Assembly (NCBI RefSeq): GCF_017745675.1
Contig: NZ_JAFLJM010000006.1
Location: 62,001 to 126,000 of the forward strand
Reading direction: 5' to 3'
Length of the DNA stretch: 64,000 nt
Origin: Alkalihalobacillus sp. BA299
Lineage (GTDB): Bacteria > Bacillota > Bacilli > Bacillales > Bacillaceae_F
Every line of letters begins with the position of its first letter. The stretch's first letter is position 1. Below are positions 31,803 to 41,958 of the stretch, piece after piece. The position numbers and the translations under genes were made by a program. The notes below the pieces were generated by a model. The model saw nothing but the letters and a program-made list of their open reading frames with translations. It did no database searches and had not been told where the DNA came from.

Positions 31803-31980
31803 CCGCAAACCGGGCGTATTACGCTTTTCGATTGTCTAGCTTCATCGCCCAGCGTCTAGTGGACTTCGCTCTCCTCCTTACGATAAGTCAACATCGCATC
31901 GCTAGCGCTCTGCGTGTTTCCTTTATCTCATACGGAGGGCTCCAGTCCATACGCCGCTAAACGGTCGCCTACACTTTTCT
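31803..31980. repeat. Degenerate GC-rich dispersed repeats between the alaS T-box and alaS, first block
   Basis: GC-rich sequence unlike its AT-rich surroundings, built of pieces that recur elsewhere: CGGGCGTATTACGCTTTTC (31811-31829), TGTCTAGCTTC..., CGATAAGTCAACATCGC (as at 36015), and CTCCAGTCCATACGCCGCTAAACGG (31940-31964, as at 41735 and 49261), ending CACTTTTC. No coding sense. Confidence 0.75.
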
Positions 31981-31981
31981 T

Positions 31982-32105
31982 TGTCTAGTTGCAGACGCCA
32001 TCGGCTCGAGGTCGCTTCGGTCCATCAAACGTGTCCAAAAGGCAGGACACTTATTGCTGGCCCTCCAGCGCTTGTCGCCGATAAGCAGGCGTCTTACACT
32101 TTTCT
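31982..32105. repeat. Degenerate GC-rich dispersed repeats, second block
   Basis: Starts TGTCTAGTTGCAGACGCC and contains GGCTCGAGGTCGCTTCGGTCC, GGCCCTCCAGCGCTTGTCGCCGA and ends GCAGGCGTCTTACACTTTTC. This is the pattern of a repeat common in Bacillus and Geobacillus intergenic regions. It extends to 70 bases before the alaS start. Confidence 0.75.
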
Positions 32106-32174
32106 ATTTTTCATTTGGTTATTTTTTATTTTTTTTGGTTACGATGAATAACGAGAATTAAGGAGGAATACATA

Positions 32175-34817
32175 GTGAAGAAGTTAACTTCTGCCGAAGT
32201 GCGTCAAATGTATTTAGATTTTTTTAAGGAAAAAGGCCATGATATTGAACCGAGTGCATCATTAGTTCCTGTTGATGATCCGTCTCTATTATGGATTAAC
32301 AGTGGTGTTGCCACATTAAAAAAATACTTTGATGGTCGAGTGATTCCTGAAAATCCAAGAATAACGAACGCACAGAAATCGATCCGTACTAATGATATTG
32401 AGAATGTAGGGAAAACAGCGCGTCACCACACCTTCTTTGAAATGCTTGGAAACTTTTCGATTGGTGATTACTTTAAAGAAGAAGCGATTGATTTTGCTTG
32501 GGAATTTTTAACGAGTGAAAAGTGGATTGGATTTGATCCTGAACGTTTATCAGTTACCGTTCACCCAGAAGATGACGAAGCATATACCTTTTGGAAAGAA
32601 AAAATTGGAATTCCTGAAGAAAGAATCATTCGCCTTGAAGGGAACTTCTGGGACATTGGTGAAGGTCCTAGTGGCCCAAATACGGAAATATTCTATGACC
32701 GTGGACCAAAGTATGGTAATGATCTAAATGATCCAGAGCTATATCCTGGTGGAGAAAACGAGCGTTATCTAGAAGTATGGAACCTAGTGTTTTCTCAATT
32801 TAATCATAATCCTGACGGAACTTATACACCACTTCCTAAAAAGAACATTGATACAGGTGCAGGATTAGAAAGATTAGTTTCAGTTATTCAAGATGTAGAA
32901 ACGAACTTTGATACGGATCTGTTCATGCCGATTATTCGAGCAACTGAAGAAATTTCAGGTGTAAAGTATGGCAAAGATAAAGAAACGGATGTTTCGTTTA
33001 AAGTGATTGCCGATCACATTCGTACGGTAACTTTTGCAGTAGGTGATGGAGCACTTCCGTCGAATGAAGGTCGAGGGTATGTCTTACGTCGTTTATTACG
33101 TCGTGCGGTTCGTTATGCAAAATTGATTCATATTGAAAAACCGTTTATGTATGAACTCGTTCCGGTCGTTGGAGAAATCATGGTTGATTACTATCCAGAA
33201 GTCAAAGAAAAAACCGAATTTATCCAAAAAGTGATTAAGAATGAAGAAGAGCGTTTCCATGAAACTCTTCACGAAGGACTCACGATTCTTTCTAAAATCA
33301 TAAAAGAGGCTGAGAGCAAAGGAGAAAAGACAATATCAGGTAAAGACGTGTTCCGTTTGTACGATACGTATGGCTTCCCAGTAGATTTAACGGAAGAATA
33401 CGTGGAAGAAAAGGGATTAACTATTGACCGTGAAGGCTTTGAGCAAGAAATGCAAGGACAAAGAGAACGTGCTCGTGCCGCTCGCCAAGAAGGAGACTCC
33501 ATGCAAGTACAAGACAAAGTACTTGGTGAGTTAAAAGTTGAAAGTCAATTTGTTGGCTATGAACAATTAGCAGCAGATGCCACAATCGAAGTGATTGTGA
33601 AAAATAAAGCAGTAACAGATTTTGCAGGAACGTCTGATGAGATGGTTCAAATTATTTTAGATGTTACACCATTTTATGCTGAAAGCGGTGGACAAGTTGC
33701 CGATAAAGGAGTTCTAACAGGTGACGGAGTTGTCGCTCATGTTGAAGATGTACAAAAAGCACCAAATGGTCAGCATCTACATTTAGTTAAAGTAGTAGAA
33801 GGTACGTTGAAAAAAGGTGCAAAAGTTGAAGCCGTTGTTTTAGAAACGAGTCGTAATGGAATTGTTAAAAATCATACGGCGACACACCTTCTCCACCGAG
33901 CACTAAAAGATGTATTAGGAGAACACGTAAATCAGGCAGGATCATTAGTATCTGAAGATCGTTTACGTTTTGACTTCTCTCACTTTGGTCAAGTGACAGC
34001 TGAAGAACTTACGAGAATTGAAGAGATTGTGAATGAAAAGATTTGGAAGGCCATTTCAGTTAATATTATGAGTAAAAACATTGAAGAAGCTAAGGCGATG
34101 GGAGCGATGGCCCTTTTTGGCGAAAAATACGGGAGTGTCGTTCGTGTCGTTCAAGTTGGTGAATACAGCATCGAGCTTTGTGGAGGCTGTCATGTAAAAA
34201 ATACGGCTGAAATTGGTTTGTTTAAAATTATCTCTGAATCTGGTATCGGAGCTGGAGTGAGAAGAATTGAGGCAGTAACTGGCCAAGGTGCGTATGAATT
34301 TATGAATGGGCAATTAGATTTATTGCGCAATGCCGCGGAGCTGTTAAAGGCAAAAAATATTAAAGGTGTTCCTCAACGTGTTCAATCGATGCAACAACAA
34401 ATTCGTGATCTTCAGCGTGAAAATGAGTCATTAAGTGCGAAATTAGGTAATATGGAAGCCGGTAGCCTCGTAAATGAAGTTACCGAAATTGCTGGAACTA
34501 AAGCACTAATTAAACAAGTTCAGGCTACAGATATGGATAATTTACGTGGAATTATGGATACACTGAAAGATAAAATTACATCAGGAGTGATCGTACTTGG
34601 TGCTGCGAGTAATGGTAAAGTAAATATTGTTGCTGGAGTTTCTAAAGATTTAGTTGAAAAAGGCTTCCATGCTGGAAAGCTGGTGAAAGAAGTGGCTACA
34701 CGTTGTGGCGGTGGCGGCGGCGGTCGTCCTGATATGGCGCAAGCTGGTGGTAAAGATCCTGAAAAGCTAGCAAGTGCATTAAATTATGTTGAAGAATATA
34801 TAAAATCAATTTCCTAA
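32175..34817 (+). CDS. alaS: Alanyl-tRNA synthetase
   Basis: Charges tRNA-Ala and edits wrongly attached Ser/Gly. The 880 residues show the class II core (about 1-240, [15 protein letters not shown]), the tRNA-recognition domain, the editing domain with zinc ligands [11 protein letters not shown] and CGGCH, and the C-Ala domain with the glycine loop [17 protein letters not shown]. Start is a GTG 8 bases after AGGAGG. Length is standard. It is separated by 380 bases of repeats from its T-box. Confidence 0.97.
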   Translation: MKKLTSAEVRQMYLDFFKEKGHDIEPSASLVPVDDPSLLWINSGVATLKKYFDGRVIPENPRITNAQKSIRTNDIENVGKTARHHTFFEMLGNFSIGDYFKEEAIDFAWEFLTSEKWIGFDPERLSVTVHPEDDEAYTFWKEKIGIPEERIIRLEGNFWDIGEGPSGPNTEIFYDRGPKYGNDLNDPELYPGGENERYLEVWNLVFSQFNHNPDGTYTPLPKKNIDTGAGLERLVSVIQDVETNFDTDLFMPIIRATEEISGVKYGKDKETDVSFKVIADHIRTVTFAVGDGALPSNEGRGYVLRRLLRRAVRYAKLIHIEKPFMYELVPVVGEIMVDYYPEVKEKTEFIQKVIKNEEERFHETLHEGLTILSKIIKEAESKGEKTISGKDVFRLYDTYGFPVDLTEEYVEEKGLTIDREGFEQEMQGQRERARAARQEGDSMQVQDKVLGELKVESQFVGYEQLAADATIEVIVKNKAVTDFAGTSDEMVQIILDVTPFYAESGGQVADKGVLTGDGVVAHVEDVQKAPNGQHLHLVKVVEGTLKKGAKVEAVVLETSRNGIVKNHTATHLLHRALKDVLGEHVNQAGSLVSEDRLRFDFSHFGQVTAEELTRIEEIVNEKIWKAISVNIMSKNIEEAKAMGAMALFGEKYGSVVRVVQVGEYSIELCGGCHVKNTAEIGLFKIISESGIGAGVRRIEAVTGQGAYEFMNGQLDLLRNAAELLKAKNIKGVPQRVQSMQQQIRDLQRENESLSAKLGNMEAGSLVNEVTEIAGTKALIKQVQATDMDNLRGIMDTLKDKITSGVIVLGAASNGKVNIVAGVSKDLVEKGFHAGKLVKEVATRCGGGGGGRPDMAQAGGKDPEKLASALNYVEEYIKSIS

Positions 34818-34904
34818 AAAGGAAAATTTAGTGTACAATGAAATCAAACAAGCTATGGGTATGATTACTCATGGAAATAGGCAGTATAGAAAGAGGTGTT
34901 TGTG

Positions 34905-35174
34905 ATGGGCTCAATGGACAATACGATGAAGTTTAATATTCAAGAAGATACGGTTGATGTCGATGTCCGCGAAGTGCTGCTAACGGTTTATGAAGCCCTT
35001 GAGGAGAAAGGTTATCACCCAATTAATCAAATTGTTGGATATCTTTTATCAGGGGATCCTGCATACATCCCAAGACACAAGGATGCAAGAACAATTATTC
35101 GAAAGTTAGAGCGTGACGAATTGATTGAGGAGCTAGTAAAGTCTTATTTATCACAGCACCAAAAGGAGAAGTAA
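34905..35174 (+). CDS. yrzL: IreB-family regulatory protein YrzL
   Basis: An 89-residue protein of the UPF0297/IreB family. In Enterococcus, IreB is phosphorylated by the PASTA kinase IreK and affects cephalosporin resistance; the Bacillus role is not settled. The conserved block [21 protein letters not shown]... [18 protein letters not shown] fills the protein. SD AAAGAGG is 8 bases before this ATG ([11 protein letters not shown]); an upstream GTG at 34896 overlaps the ribosome site. Stop overlaps ruvX. Confidence 0.93.
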   Translation: MGSMDNTMKFNIQEDTVDVDVREVLLTVYEALEEKGYHPINQIVGYLLSGDPAYIPRHKDARTIIRKLERDELIEELVKSYLSQHQKEK

Positions 35175-35590
35175 TGAGAATTTTAGGCTTAGATGTAGGC
35201 ACTAAAACAATTGGAATTGCTGTTAGTGATGAATTAGGATGGACAGCTCAAGGCATTGAGACATTGAGACGAAAAGAAGATGATCCGTCAGCAGATATGA
35301 ATTATATTGTGAATCTTGCAAAAGAGTACAATGTTGGTGGTATAGTTGTCGGGTTGCCTAAAAATATGAACGGAACGATTGGACCGAGTGGCGAAGCGTG
35401 TCAACAGTTTGCCGAAAAATTAAAGGAGAACGTTAATTGTCCTGTCATCTTATGGGACGAGCGACTGACGACTGTGGCAGCCGAAAGAATGTTAATTTCA
35501 GCAGATGTAAGTCGAAAAAAGCGAAAGCAAGTCATTGATAAAATGGCGGCAGTTATTATTTTGCAAGGCTATTTAGACAGTAAGTCATAA
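35174..35590 (+). CDS. ruvX: Holliday junction resolvase-like protein RuvX (YqgF family)
   Basis: RNase-H-fold nuclease tied to 16S rRNA 5'-end maturation and proposed for Holliday junctions. The 138 residues include [19 protein letters not shown] (catalytic Asp near position 7), [11 protein letters not shown] and [16 protein letters not shown] overlaps the stop of yrzL (TAATG). Known in B. subtilis as yrrK. Confidence 0.95.
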   Translation: MRILGLDVGTKTIGIAVSDELGWTAQGIETLRRKEDDPSADMNYIVNLAKEYNVGGIVVGLPKNMNGTIGPSGEACQQFAEKLKENVNCPVILWDERLTTVAAERMLISADVSRKKRKQVIDKMAAVIILQGYLDSKS

Positions 35591-35608
35591 TGAATAAAGA
35601 GGTGTAGT

Positions 35609-35917
35609 ATGACACAAGAAGAAAGAGAAAGAATTATTATTCCTGATGAAAATGGGGATGAGCATCTTTTTGAAGAGCTATTTAAATTTACAGTAGATGA
35701 AACTGGTAAGTCGTATATTCTTCTCGTACCCGTTGGTGATAGTGAAGATGATGAGTTAGATGAAGACATGCAAGAAGTCATTGCCTTCCAATACGAGGAT
35801 AAAGAAGGCGACGACGGAAGTGACCTAGCATTAATGCCAATTGAAACGGATGAAGAATGGGCGATGGTTGAAGAAATGCTCAATACTTTCGTTGCAGAAC
35901 AAGACGAAGAAGAATAA
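35609..35917 (+). CDS. yrzB: DUF1292 acidic protein YrzB
   Basis: A 102-residue, strongly acidic protein (many Asp/Glu, for example GDSEDDELDEDM and QDEEE at the end). It matches the UPF0473/DUF1292 family found after ruvX in Firmicutes; function unknown. SD AAAGAGGTG is 6-8 bases before the ATG. A GC-rich terminator follows. Confidence 0.9.
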   Translation: MTQEERERIIIPDENGDEHLFEELFKFTVDETGKSYILLVPVGDSEDDELDEDMQEVIAFQYEDKEGDDGSDLALMPIETDEEWAMVEEMLNTFVAEQDEEE

Positions 35918-35926
35918 TACAGCGTT

Positions 35927-35960
35927 ACACAGGGCCAAGGTGCCCTGTGTTTTTTTTTTT
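35927..35960 (+). terminator. Intrinsic terminator after yrzB
   Basis: ACACAGGGC-CAAGGT-GCCCTGTGT followed by a run of more than ten Ts. Confidence 0.93.
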
Positions 35961-35974
35961 CGGAAGATAAGAAA

Positions 35975-36065
35975 GTAGTGCCCACCGACTAGCGAGACTT
36001 CCCTCACCTCCGCGCGATAAGTCAACAGCGTCCGTACGTCGGTAAACGGACGCTTCCGCTTTTCG
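35975..36065. repeat. GC-rich dispersed repeat upstream of mltG
   Basis: Contains CGATAAGTCAACAGCG and GGTAAACGGACGCTTCCGCTTTTC, related to the blocks at 31803-32105, 41733 and 49254. Confidence 0.65.
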
Positions 36066-36141
36066 TAATAAATTATGTCATTTTTACACGAACAATGAAA
36101 TGTTTTGTAGTATAATGGTAGAGGTGAAAGGAGGATATCAA

Positions 36142-37293
36142 GTGAGTGAAACAAAAGATAAACAGCAAGAAATGTATGCTGAGAAAGTACGGAGGGCTAA
36201 AGTCGTCCGAAAAATTGTACTTATATGCATCGCAATTATAGCTTTACTTTTTATTTCAGTAGTAACATTTGGTTATATATATATTAAGTCGGCTGTCGGT
36301 CCAATGAATGCTGAAAGTACAGAAACTGTTAATGTAGAAATTCCGATCGGTTCATCAAGTTCGCAAATTGGAAGAATTCTTGAAGAAGAAGGCGTAATAA
36401 AAAATGGGGGATTCTTTCGCTATTATGTAAGGTATAAAAATGAAACTGGCTTTCAAGCTGGTAACTATGAGCTATCGCAAGCGATGACACTTGATGAAAT
36501 TATTGATGAATTAAAAGAAGGTCGGCTCTTGCAAGAAGCAGAACTTGTCTTTACAGTTCCTGAAGGACTTTGGTTAGATAGTGTCGCCAATATAATTGCC
36601 CAAAATACAAACCATGAAAAAGATGAAATTATAAAACTACTGAGTGATAAAGAATATATAAAAGGATTAATTGATCGATATCCGGTATTAACCGATGATG
36701 TATTAAAAGAAGGAATCAGGCATCCGTTAGAAGGATATTTATTCCCAGCACGCTATGATTTTTTAGATGAAGATGTATCCATAGAAACGATTGTTGAAGC
36801 AATGATTGAGCGTACAGATAAAGTAGTTACAAAATTCGTAGCAGCGTATCCAGATCATCCGTATTCGGTTCATGAAACATTAACATTGGCTTCTATAATC
36901 GAAAGGGAAGCTCAAAAAGAAGAAGATCGCTATAAGATATCTGGTGTGTTATACAATCGATTAGACCGTAATATGAAGCTGCAAGTAGATCCAACCGTTG
37001 CTTATGCAGTTGGGGATCATATCTATATGACTTCTTATGCGGATTTACGAGTAGATTCGCCATATAACACGTATATGTATGCTGGAATTCCAATTGGACC
37101 TGTTGCGAATCCTGGAGAAGCTTCAATTAAAGCAGCTTTTGAACCTGAAGAAATTGATTATTTATATTTCTATGCAAGATACGGTGGAGAAGTGTTGTAT
37201 TCAAATACGTATGAGGAACATAATCAAATTCACCAAAAGTACCGTCATGAATGGGCAGAAGCAGAACAATCGGAAGAGAACGAAGGCGAATAA
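36142..37293 (+). CDS. mltG: Endolytic murein transglycosylase MltG (YrrL)
   Basis: Cuts nascent peptidoglycan strands at the membrane. The 383 residues have a cytoplasmic start, one membrane helix (about 27-50), and an outer YceG domain with the LysM-like part (ETVNVEIPIGSSSSQIGRIL) and the catalytic core ASIIEREAQ (Glu), VDPTVAYAVG and NTYMYAGIPIGPVANPG. Start is a GTG 6 bases after AAAGGAGG; an ATG 14 codons upstream has no ribosome site. A TATAAT at 36111 may belong to its promoter. Ends with an acidic tail. Confidence 0.95.
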   Translation: MSETKDKQQEMYAEKVRRAKVVRKIVLICIAIIALLFISVVTFGYIYIKSAVGPMNAESTETVNVEIPIGSSSSQIGRILEEEGVIKNGGFFRYYVRYKNETGFQAGNYELSQAMTLDEIIDELKEGRLLQEAELVFTVPEGLWLDSVANIIAQNTNHEKDEIIKLLSDKEYIKGLIDRYPVLTDDVLKEGIRHPLEGYLFPARYDFLDEDVSIETIVEAMIERTDKVVTKFVAAYPDHPYSVHETLTLASIIEREAQKEEDRYKISGVLYNRLDRNMKLQVDPTVAYAVGDHIYMTSYADLRVDSPYNTYMYAGIPIGPVANPGEASIKAAFEPEEIDYLYFYARYGGEVLYSNTYEEHNQIHQKYRHEWAEAEQSEENEGE

Positions 37294-37331
37294 GTAAAAT
37301 TTTAAGATTAAGATAACAAAAAATTGAAATG

Positions 37332-37363
37332 CACTAGGATTTTTCACTATCCTAGTGTTTTTT
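37332..37363 (+). terminator. Intrinsic terminator after mltG
   Basis: CACTAGGAT-TTTTCACT-ATCCTAGTG followed by six Ts. Confidence 0.9.
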
Positions 37364-37441
37364 ATTGATATTTCACTAACGGACGATGATTATGGTAAAA
37401 TAAAGCGTTATAGAGTGTGGAACACTAAGGAGGAAAAAAAA

Positions 37442-38086
37442 ATGCTTCCTAATGATCAAAAAATAAATGCTTATATCGAATCACTAATCCCGAAGCGAAA
37501 TGAGCTTCTTTTAGAAATGGAGCAGCTTGCAAAAAATGAGCAAGTGCCAATTATGGAATTAGTTGGTATAGAAGCGTTGATACAATTATTAAAAATGAAG
37601 CAGCCTAAATCGATTCTCGAAATTGGAACAGCTATCGGTTATTCAGCGATTCGGATGGCTCAAGCAATAGAAGAAACAAAAGTAGTAACAATTGAACGAG
37701 ATGAGCATAGATATCAACAAGCATTACAATTTATTGAACGTGCAGAATTAAGTGATCGAATCGAAATCATTTTTGGAGATGCTCTGCAAGTGGGCGAACG
37801 ACTTGAATTTTATCCCCCTTTTGATGTATTATTTATTGATGCTGCTAAAGGGCAGTATGAAAAATTCTTTCAAATTTATGAACCATTTGTCCGTTCCGGA
37901 GGGCTTATCATTTCAGATAATGTATTATTCCGAGGCTTTGTAGCTGAAGAAATAATTGAAAATAAAAATCATGCAAATATGGCTAAAAAACTCCGCCATT
38001 ACAATGAATGGTTGATGAAAAATGAACAGTTTTCAACTACTATTTTGCCAGTTGGAGATGGCATTGCATTATCAATAAAAAAGTAA
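37442..38086 (+). CDS. trmR: tRNA 5-hydroxyuridine methyltransferase TrmR (YrrM)
   Basis: SAM-dependent O-methyltransferase that makes 5-methoxyuridine at wobble U34 in B. subtilis. The 214 residues show the class I SAM fold: motif I ILEIGTAIGYSA (about 59-70), VVTIERDE, and motif IV LFIDAAKGQYEKFF, then SGGLIISDNVLFRG, typical of the catechol/caffeoyl-CoA family. AAGGAGG is 8 bases before the ATG. It lies directly before the two U32-family genes that make its substrate. Confidence 0.93.
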   Translation: MLPNDQKINAYIESLIPKRNELLLEMEQLAKNEQVPIMELVGIEALIQLLKMKQPKSILEIGTAIGYSAIRMAQAIEETKVVTIERDEHRYQQALQFIERAELSDRIEIIFGDALQVGERLEFYPPFDVLFIDAAKGQYEKFFQIYEPFVRSGGLIISDNVLFRGFVAEEIIENKNHANMAKKLRHYNEWLMKNEQFSTTILPVGDGIALSIKK

Positions 38087-38101
38087 AGTAGGTGTAAGAC
38101 C

Positions 38102-39034
38102 ATGGGGAAGAAACCTGAAATTTTAGTTACCCCAAACAGTGTAGAAGCGATTGGACGATTAATAAATGCTGGGGCCGATGCAGTATTAATAGGTGAACAA
38201 CGCTTCGGGTTACGTTTAGCAGGGGAATTTAATAGAAAAGATATAAAAAAGGCTAAAGAAATTACTCAAGCTCTAGGTGCGAAAGTGTATGTTGCAATGA
38301 ATGCGATTTTTCATAATGAACATCTAGATGACGTTTCCGATTATATGAAGTTTCTTAACGAAACCAATGTAGATGCGATTGTATTCGGTGATCCTGCGAT
38401 ATTAATGATAGCCCGTGAAGTTGCACCAAACATAAAGTTCCATTGGAACCCAGAAACGACAGCGACGAACTGGTATACGGCGAATTACTGGGGAAGACAA
38501 GGAGCAAAACGCGCAGTCCTTGCCAGAGAAATTAATATGGATGCGATTGTGGAAAGTAAAGAAAATGCTGAAGTTGAAATTGAAGTACAAGTCCATGGAA
38601 TGACAAATATGTTTCAATCGAAACGTTCATTAATTGGAAACTACTTTGAATACCAAGGTAAAAACCTTTCAATTGAAAAGACAGATAAAGAACGTCAAAT
38701 GTTCTTATTCGATAAAGAACGTAATGCAAAATATCCAATTTTTGAAGATAAAAATGGTACCCATATTATGAGTCCTAAAGACATTTGTATCATTGATGAG
38801 CTTGAAGAGATGATTGATGCAGAAGTTGATTCATTCAAAATTGACGGGATTTTAAAAACGACAGAATACATGGAAATCGTTACGAAACTATACAGAGAAG
38901 CCATTGATTTATATTTAACTGATGAAGAGGCTTATAGTGATAAGAAAGAAGAATACGTAGAGAAAATTCGTGAGATTCAACCACCGAACCGTGATATTGA
39001 TACAGGATTTTTCTTTAAAGAAACGGTATATTAA
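38102..39034 (+). CDS. trhP1: U32-family tRNA hydroxylation protein TrhP1 (YrrN)
   Basis: One of two U32 'peptidase' proteins needed in B. subtilis for prephenate-dependent 5-hydroxyuridine at tRNA U34. The 310 residues have the TIM-barrel-like U32 core (PEILVTPNSVEAIGRLINAGADAVLIG; HWNPETTATNWYTANYWGRQGAKRAVLAREI; FKIDGILKTTEYM). Unlike its partner it lacks the cluster of conserved cysteines. It is separated by 15 bases from trmR and 9 from the next gene. Confidence 0.92.
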   Translation: MGKKPEILVTPNSVEAIGRLINAGADAVLIGEQRFGLRLAGEFNRKDIKKAKEITQALGAKVYVAMNAIFHNEHLDDVSDYMKFLNETNVDAIVFGDPAILMIAREVAPNIKFHWNPETTATNWYTANYWGRQGAKRAVLAREINMDAIVESKENAEVEIEVQVHGMTNMFQSKRSLIGNYFEYQGKNLSIEKTDKERQMFLFDKERNAKYPIFEDKNGTHIMSPKDICIIDELEEMIDAEVDSFKIDGILKTTEYMEIVTKLYREAIDLYLTDEEAYSDKKEEYVEKIREIQPPNRDIDTGFFFKETVY

Positions 39035-39046
39035 GGAGGGAAAATG

Positions 39047-40324
39047 ATGCAAACTATTTCAGAAGTGAATGAAACAGGAAAACGAGTCATCACAAAAAAA
39101 CCTGAATTGCTCGCTCCAGCAGGAAGCTTAGAGAAATTAAAAATTGCGGTTCACTATGGTGCTGATGCTGTATTTATTGGTGGACAAGAGTTCGGGTTAC
39201 GTTCAAACGCGGACAACTTCTCATTAGAGGAAATGCGTGAAGGCGTAGAATTTGCTAAACGATATGGTGCAAAAGTGTATGTAACAACAAATATTTTTGC
39301 CCACAATGAAAATATGGACGGATTAGAAGAATATTTAGCAGGATTACAGGAAGTCGGAGTTACAGGTATTATTGTTGCTGACCCATTAATTATTGAGACC
39401 TGTCGTCGAGTGGCTCCAAATGTTGAAGTTCATCTATCGACTCAACAATCTTTAAGTAACTGGTTAGCGGTAAAATTTTGGAAAGAACAAGGACTAGAGC
39501 GAGTTGTATTGGCAAGAGAAGTTGGCTTAGAAGAAATGCTTGAAATGAAAAAGCATGTCGATATTGAAATTGAAACATTTATTCACGGGGCGATGTGTAT
39601 CGCATATTCAGGGCGATGTGTATTAAGTAATCATATGACCGCTCGTGATTCTAACCGTGGAGGATGCTGTCAATCGTGTCGTTGGGACTACGATCTCTTT
39701 GAACAAAAAGAAGAAGATAAAGGCCTCGTTAAAGAAATTCCGCTATTTGCTGAAAATGATACGCAATATACGATGAGTCCTAAAGATTTAAATTTACTTC
39801 AATCGATTCCGCAATTAATTGAAGCAGGCATTGACAGTTTAAAAGTCGAAGGTCGAATGAAATCCATTCACTATGTAGCAACAGTAACTTCTGTGTACAG
39901 AAAAGTAATTGATGCTTACTGCGAAGACCCAGAAAATTTTGTTATTAAAAAAGAATGGTTAGAGGAGCTCGAAAAATGTGCAAATCGTGACTTTGCGCCG
40001 CAATTCTTTGAGGGAACACCAACTTATAAAGAGCAGATGTATGGAATTCATCCAAAGCGTACGACGTATGATTTTGCAGGACTTGTATTAGACTATGATG
40101 AAGCGACAGGTATCGTTACGTTGCAACAAAGAAATCATTTTAAACCAGGCGATGAAATAGAATTTTTTGGTCCCGAGATTGAAAATTTTGTTCAAACGGT
40201 AGGTACGATATGGGATGAGGATGGGAATGAGCTAGATGCAGCAAGACACCCATTACAAATTGTAAAAATAAAAACAAAGCAACCCGTATTTCCGTGGAAT
40301 ATGATGCGTAAAGAGGTTAAATAA
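39047..40324 (+). CDS. trhP2: U32-family tRNA hydroxylation protein TrhP2 (YrrO)
   Basis: Partner of TrhP1. The 425 residues begin with [30 protein letters not shown] and contain the U32 signature [24 protein letters not shown] followed by [10 protein letters not shown], whose cysteines probably hold an Fe-S cluster. The C-terminal ~90 residues form the small barrel domain of YegQ/TrhP proteins. ATG 39047 is 7 bases from AAGGAGG; ATG 39044 is the alternative. Overlaps udk by one base (TAATG). Confidence 0.94.
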   Translation: MQTISEVNETGKRVITKKPELLAPAGSLEKLKIAVHYGADAVFIGGQEFGLRSNADNFSLEEMREGVEFAKRYGAKVYVTTNIFAHNENMDGLEEYLAGLQEVGVTGIIVADPLIIETCRRVAPNVEVHLSTQQSLSNWLAVKFWKEQGLERVVLAREVGLEEMLEMKKHVDIEIETFIHGAMCIAYSGRCVLSNHMTARDSNRGGCCQSCRWDYDLFEQKEEDKGLVKEIPLFAENDTQYTMSPKDLNLLQSIPQLIEAGIDSLKVEGRMKSIHYVATVTSVYRKVIDAYCEDPENFVIKKEWLEELEKCANRDFAPQFFEGTPTYKEQMYGIHPKRTTYDFAGLVLDYDEATGIVTLQQRNHFKPGDEIEFFGPEIENFVQTVGTIWDEDGNELDAARHPLQIVKIKTKQPVFPWNMMRKEVK

Positions 40325-40962
40325 TGAAACGAAAGCCGATTATTATTGGTGTTGCAGGTGGAACAGGTTCTGGTAAAACCACAGTTGCAAAAGAAATTTT
40401 TCACCAATTTAATGAAAAATCAATAGTATTAATTGAACAAGATGCATATTATAAAGATCAAAGTCATTTATCTTTTGAAGAAAGGCTATGCACGAATTAT
40501 GATCACCCATTAGCATTTGATAATGATTTGTTAATGAAACAATTACAAATGCTTTTAGAGGGTGAGTCGATTGATGTTCCAGTCTATGACTATGCAAAGC
40601 ATACGAGATCGGAAAAAGTAATACCAGTCTTACCAAAAGATGTGATTATCTTAGAAGGAATATTAATATTAGAAGATGAACGTCTTCGTGATCTCATGGA
40701 TATTAAAGTATTTGTGGATACGGATGCCGACATTCGGATTTTACGGAGATTGTCTAGAGATATTCAAGAACGTGGCAGAACATTAGAATCTGTAGTTGAC
40801 CAATATACGAATGTCGTTAGGCCGATGCATTTACAATTCATTGAGCCAACTAAACGCTACGCGGACATCATTATCCCAGAAGGTGGACAAAATCGAGTCG
40901 CAATTGATTTAATGGCAACAAAGATACGTTCTATCGTAGAAGCTCAATCTTATATCACCTAG
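40324..40962 (+). CDS. udk: Uridine kinase
   Basis: Phosphorylates uridine and cytidine (pyrimidine salvage). The 212 residues carry the P-loop [12 protein letters not shown] (8-19), the substrate segment [17 protein letters not shown] and [21 protein letters not shown]. Standard length. Start codon overlaps the trhP2 stop. Confidence 0.97.
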   Translation: MKRKPIIIGVAGGTGSGKTTVAKEIFHQFNEKSIVLIEQDAYYKDQSHLSFEERLCTNYDHPLAFDNDLLMKQLQMLLEGESIDVPVYDYAKHTRSEKVIPVLPKDVIILEGILILEDERLRDLMDIKVFVDTDADIRILRRLSRDIQERGRTLESVVDQYTNVVRPMHLQFIEPTKRYADIIIPEGGQNRVAIDLMATKIRSIVEAQSYIT

Positions 40963-41075
40963 CAAAAGTAAAATTAATAAAAAACGAAAAAGTTATCATA
41001 ACAGCATAGCAGGATACGTTGTTTTTGTTTATACTATAAGAGTATCTTTAAAAAGGCTTTAAAGTACTAATGGGT

Positions 41076-41113
41076 AAAGAAAAGCGGGGTAATAATACCT
41101 TGCTTTTCTTTTA
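41076..41113 (+). terminator. Long hairpin between udk and greA
   Basis: AAAGAAAAGCGGGGTA-ATAA-TACCTTGCTTTTCTTT, 16 pairs including two G-T pairs. It can end the udk operon. The weak T-run (TTTTA) and closeness to greA also allow a leader hairpin for greA. Confidence 0.7.
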
Positions 41114-41184
41114 CATAGCCTAATTTTCGAAATGTTATTTCATAATGTAATTTACTTTTTTTGTAGGAAAGAGGAGTGAACGTC

Positions 41185-41661
41185 ATGGCTGAAGAGAAAA
41201 AACATTATATGACCCTTGAAGGGAAGCAAAAATTAGAAGATGAATTAGAGTTTCTAAAAACGGAAAAACGTAAAGAAGTTGTTGAGCGAATTAAAGTTGC
41301 CCGCAGCTTCGGTGACCTGTCTGAGAACTCTGAATACGATTCAGCAAAAGAAGAACAAGCTTTTGTTGAAGGGCGTATTTCTCAATTAGAAAAAATGATC
41401 CGTAATGCAGTGATCATTAAAGATGATGAAACGAATAGTTCTGTTGTCTCATTAGGGAAAACAGTTCGTTTTGTTGAACTTCCTGAAGGTGACGAAGAAG
41501 AATATACAATTGTAGGTAGTGCAGAATCAGATCCTTTTGAAGGAAAGATCTCAAACGACTCACCGATGGCACAGAGCCTGCTCGGAAAATCCGTTGGTGA
41601 TAAAGTAACCGTTAACACACCAGCTGGTGAAATGGAAGTTAAGATTTTAGAGGTTAAGTAA
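41185..41661 (+). CDS. greA: Transcription elongation factor GreA
   Basis: Rescues backtracked RNA polymerase by stimulating transcript cleavage. The 158 residues show the N-terminal coiled coil with the acidic tip [23 protein letters not shown] and the C-terminal FKBP-like domain ([29 protein letters not shown]). AAAGAGGAG lies 8 bases before this ATG (MAEEKKHYM); a GTG three codons upstream overlaps the ribosome site. Confidence 0.97.
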   Translation: MAEEKKHYMTLEGKQKLEDELEFLKTEKRKEVVERIKVARSFGDLSENSEYDSAKEEQAFVEGRISQLEKMIRNAVIIKDDETNSSVVSLGKTVRFVELPEGDEEEYTIVGSAESDPFEGKISNDSPMAQSLLGKSVGDKVTVNTPAGEMEVKILEVK

Positions 41662-41673
41662 ATATGATAAGCG

Positions 41674-41710
41674 AAAAAAACTGTTCAGCGTTTGAACAGT
41701 TTTTTTATTT
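41674..41710 (+). terminator. Intrinsic terminator after greA
   Basis: AAAAAAACTGTTCA-GCGTT-TGAACAGTTTTTTT. Confidence 0.93.
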
Positions 41711-41732
41711 AGAAGGTGAGAAATTATAACTT

Positions 41733-41771
41733 ACCAGTCCATAAGCCGCTAACCGGGCGCTTGCGCTTTTC
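41733..41771. repeat. Short GC-rich dispersed repeat
   Basis: CCAGTCCATAAGCCGCTAACCGG followed by GCGCTTGCGCTTTTC; same family as 31940-31978 and 49254-49300. Confidence 0.65.
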
Positions 41772-41876
41772 AAATTATGTGAAGCGGATAGAATAATTAG
41801 AAGGAATCCTTAATAGAATATTTTAAATATTGACAATAAGGAACAGGGGAGTTCGTAATTAATGGTACAGCATACA

Positions 41877-41955
41877 CCCAAAATAGTTGCTAATTGTTAT
41901 ATTAGCAACTATTTTGGGGTTGAGGTGCCTGACACCTTTGCTTTTGATTCACCAT
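41877..41955. repeat. Hairpin repeat, copy 2 (18-bp perfect stem plus TTGAGGTGCCTGACA tail)
   Basis: Arms 41877-41894 and 41901-41918 are perfectly complementary (CCCAAAATAGTTGCTAAT type), loop TGTTAT. TTGAGGTGCCTGACA at 41920-41934 and the end TTCACCAT match copy 1 at 5055. The stems differ from each other but stay fully paired. Confidence 0.75.
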
Positions 41956-41958
41956 CCA

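Noticed and set aside
31803..32105. GC-rich blocks considered as an RNA gene or horizontally acquired gene
   Set aside because: They match pieces found at four other intergenic places and have no open frame or consistent fold; a dispersed repeat explains them.
35569..35985. 138-codon minus-strand frame opposite yrzB
   Set aside because: Serine-rich translation is the antisense shadow of the acidic Asp/Glu codons of yrzB.
41877..41955. Hairpin considered as the terminator of the LacI-type gene
   Set aside because: No adequate T-run follows on the minus strand and the unit is a repeat shared with 5055; termination is possible but not shown.
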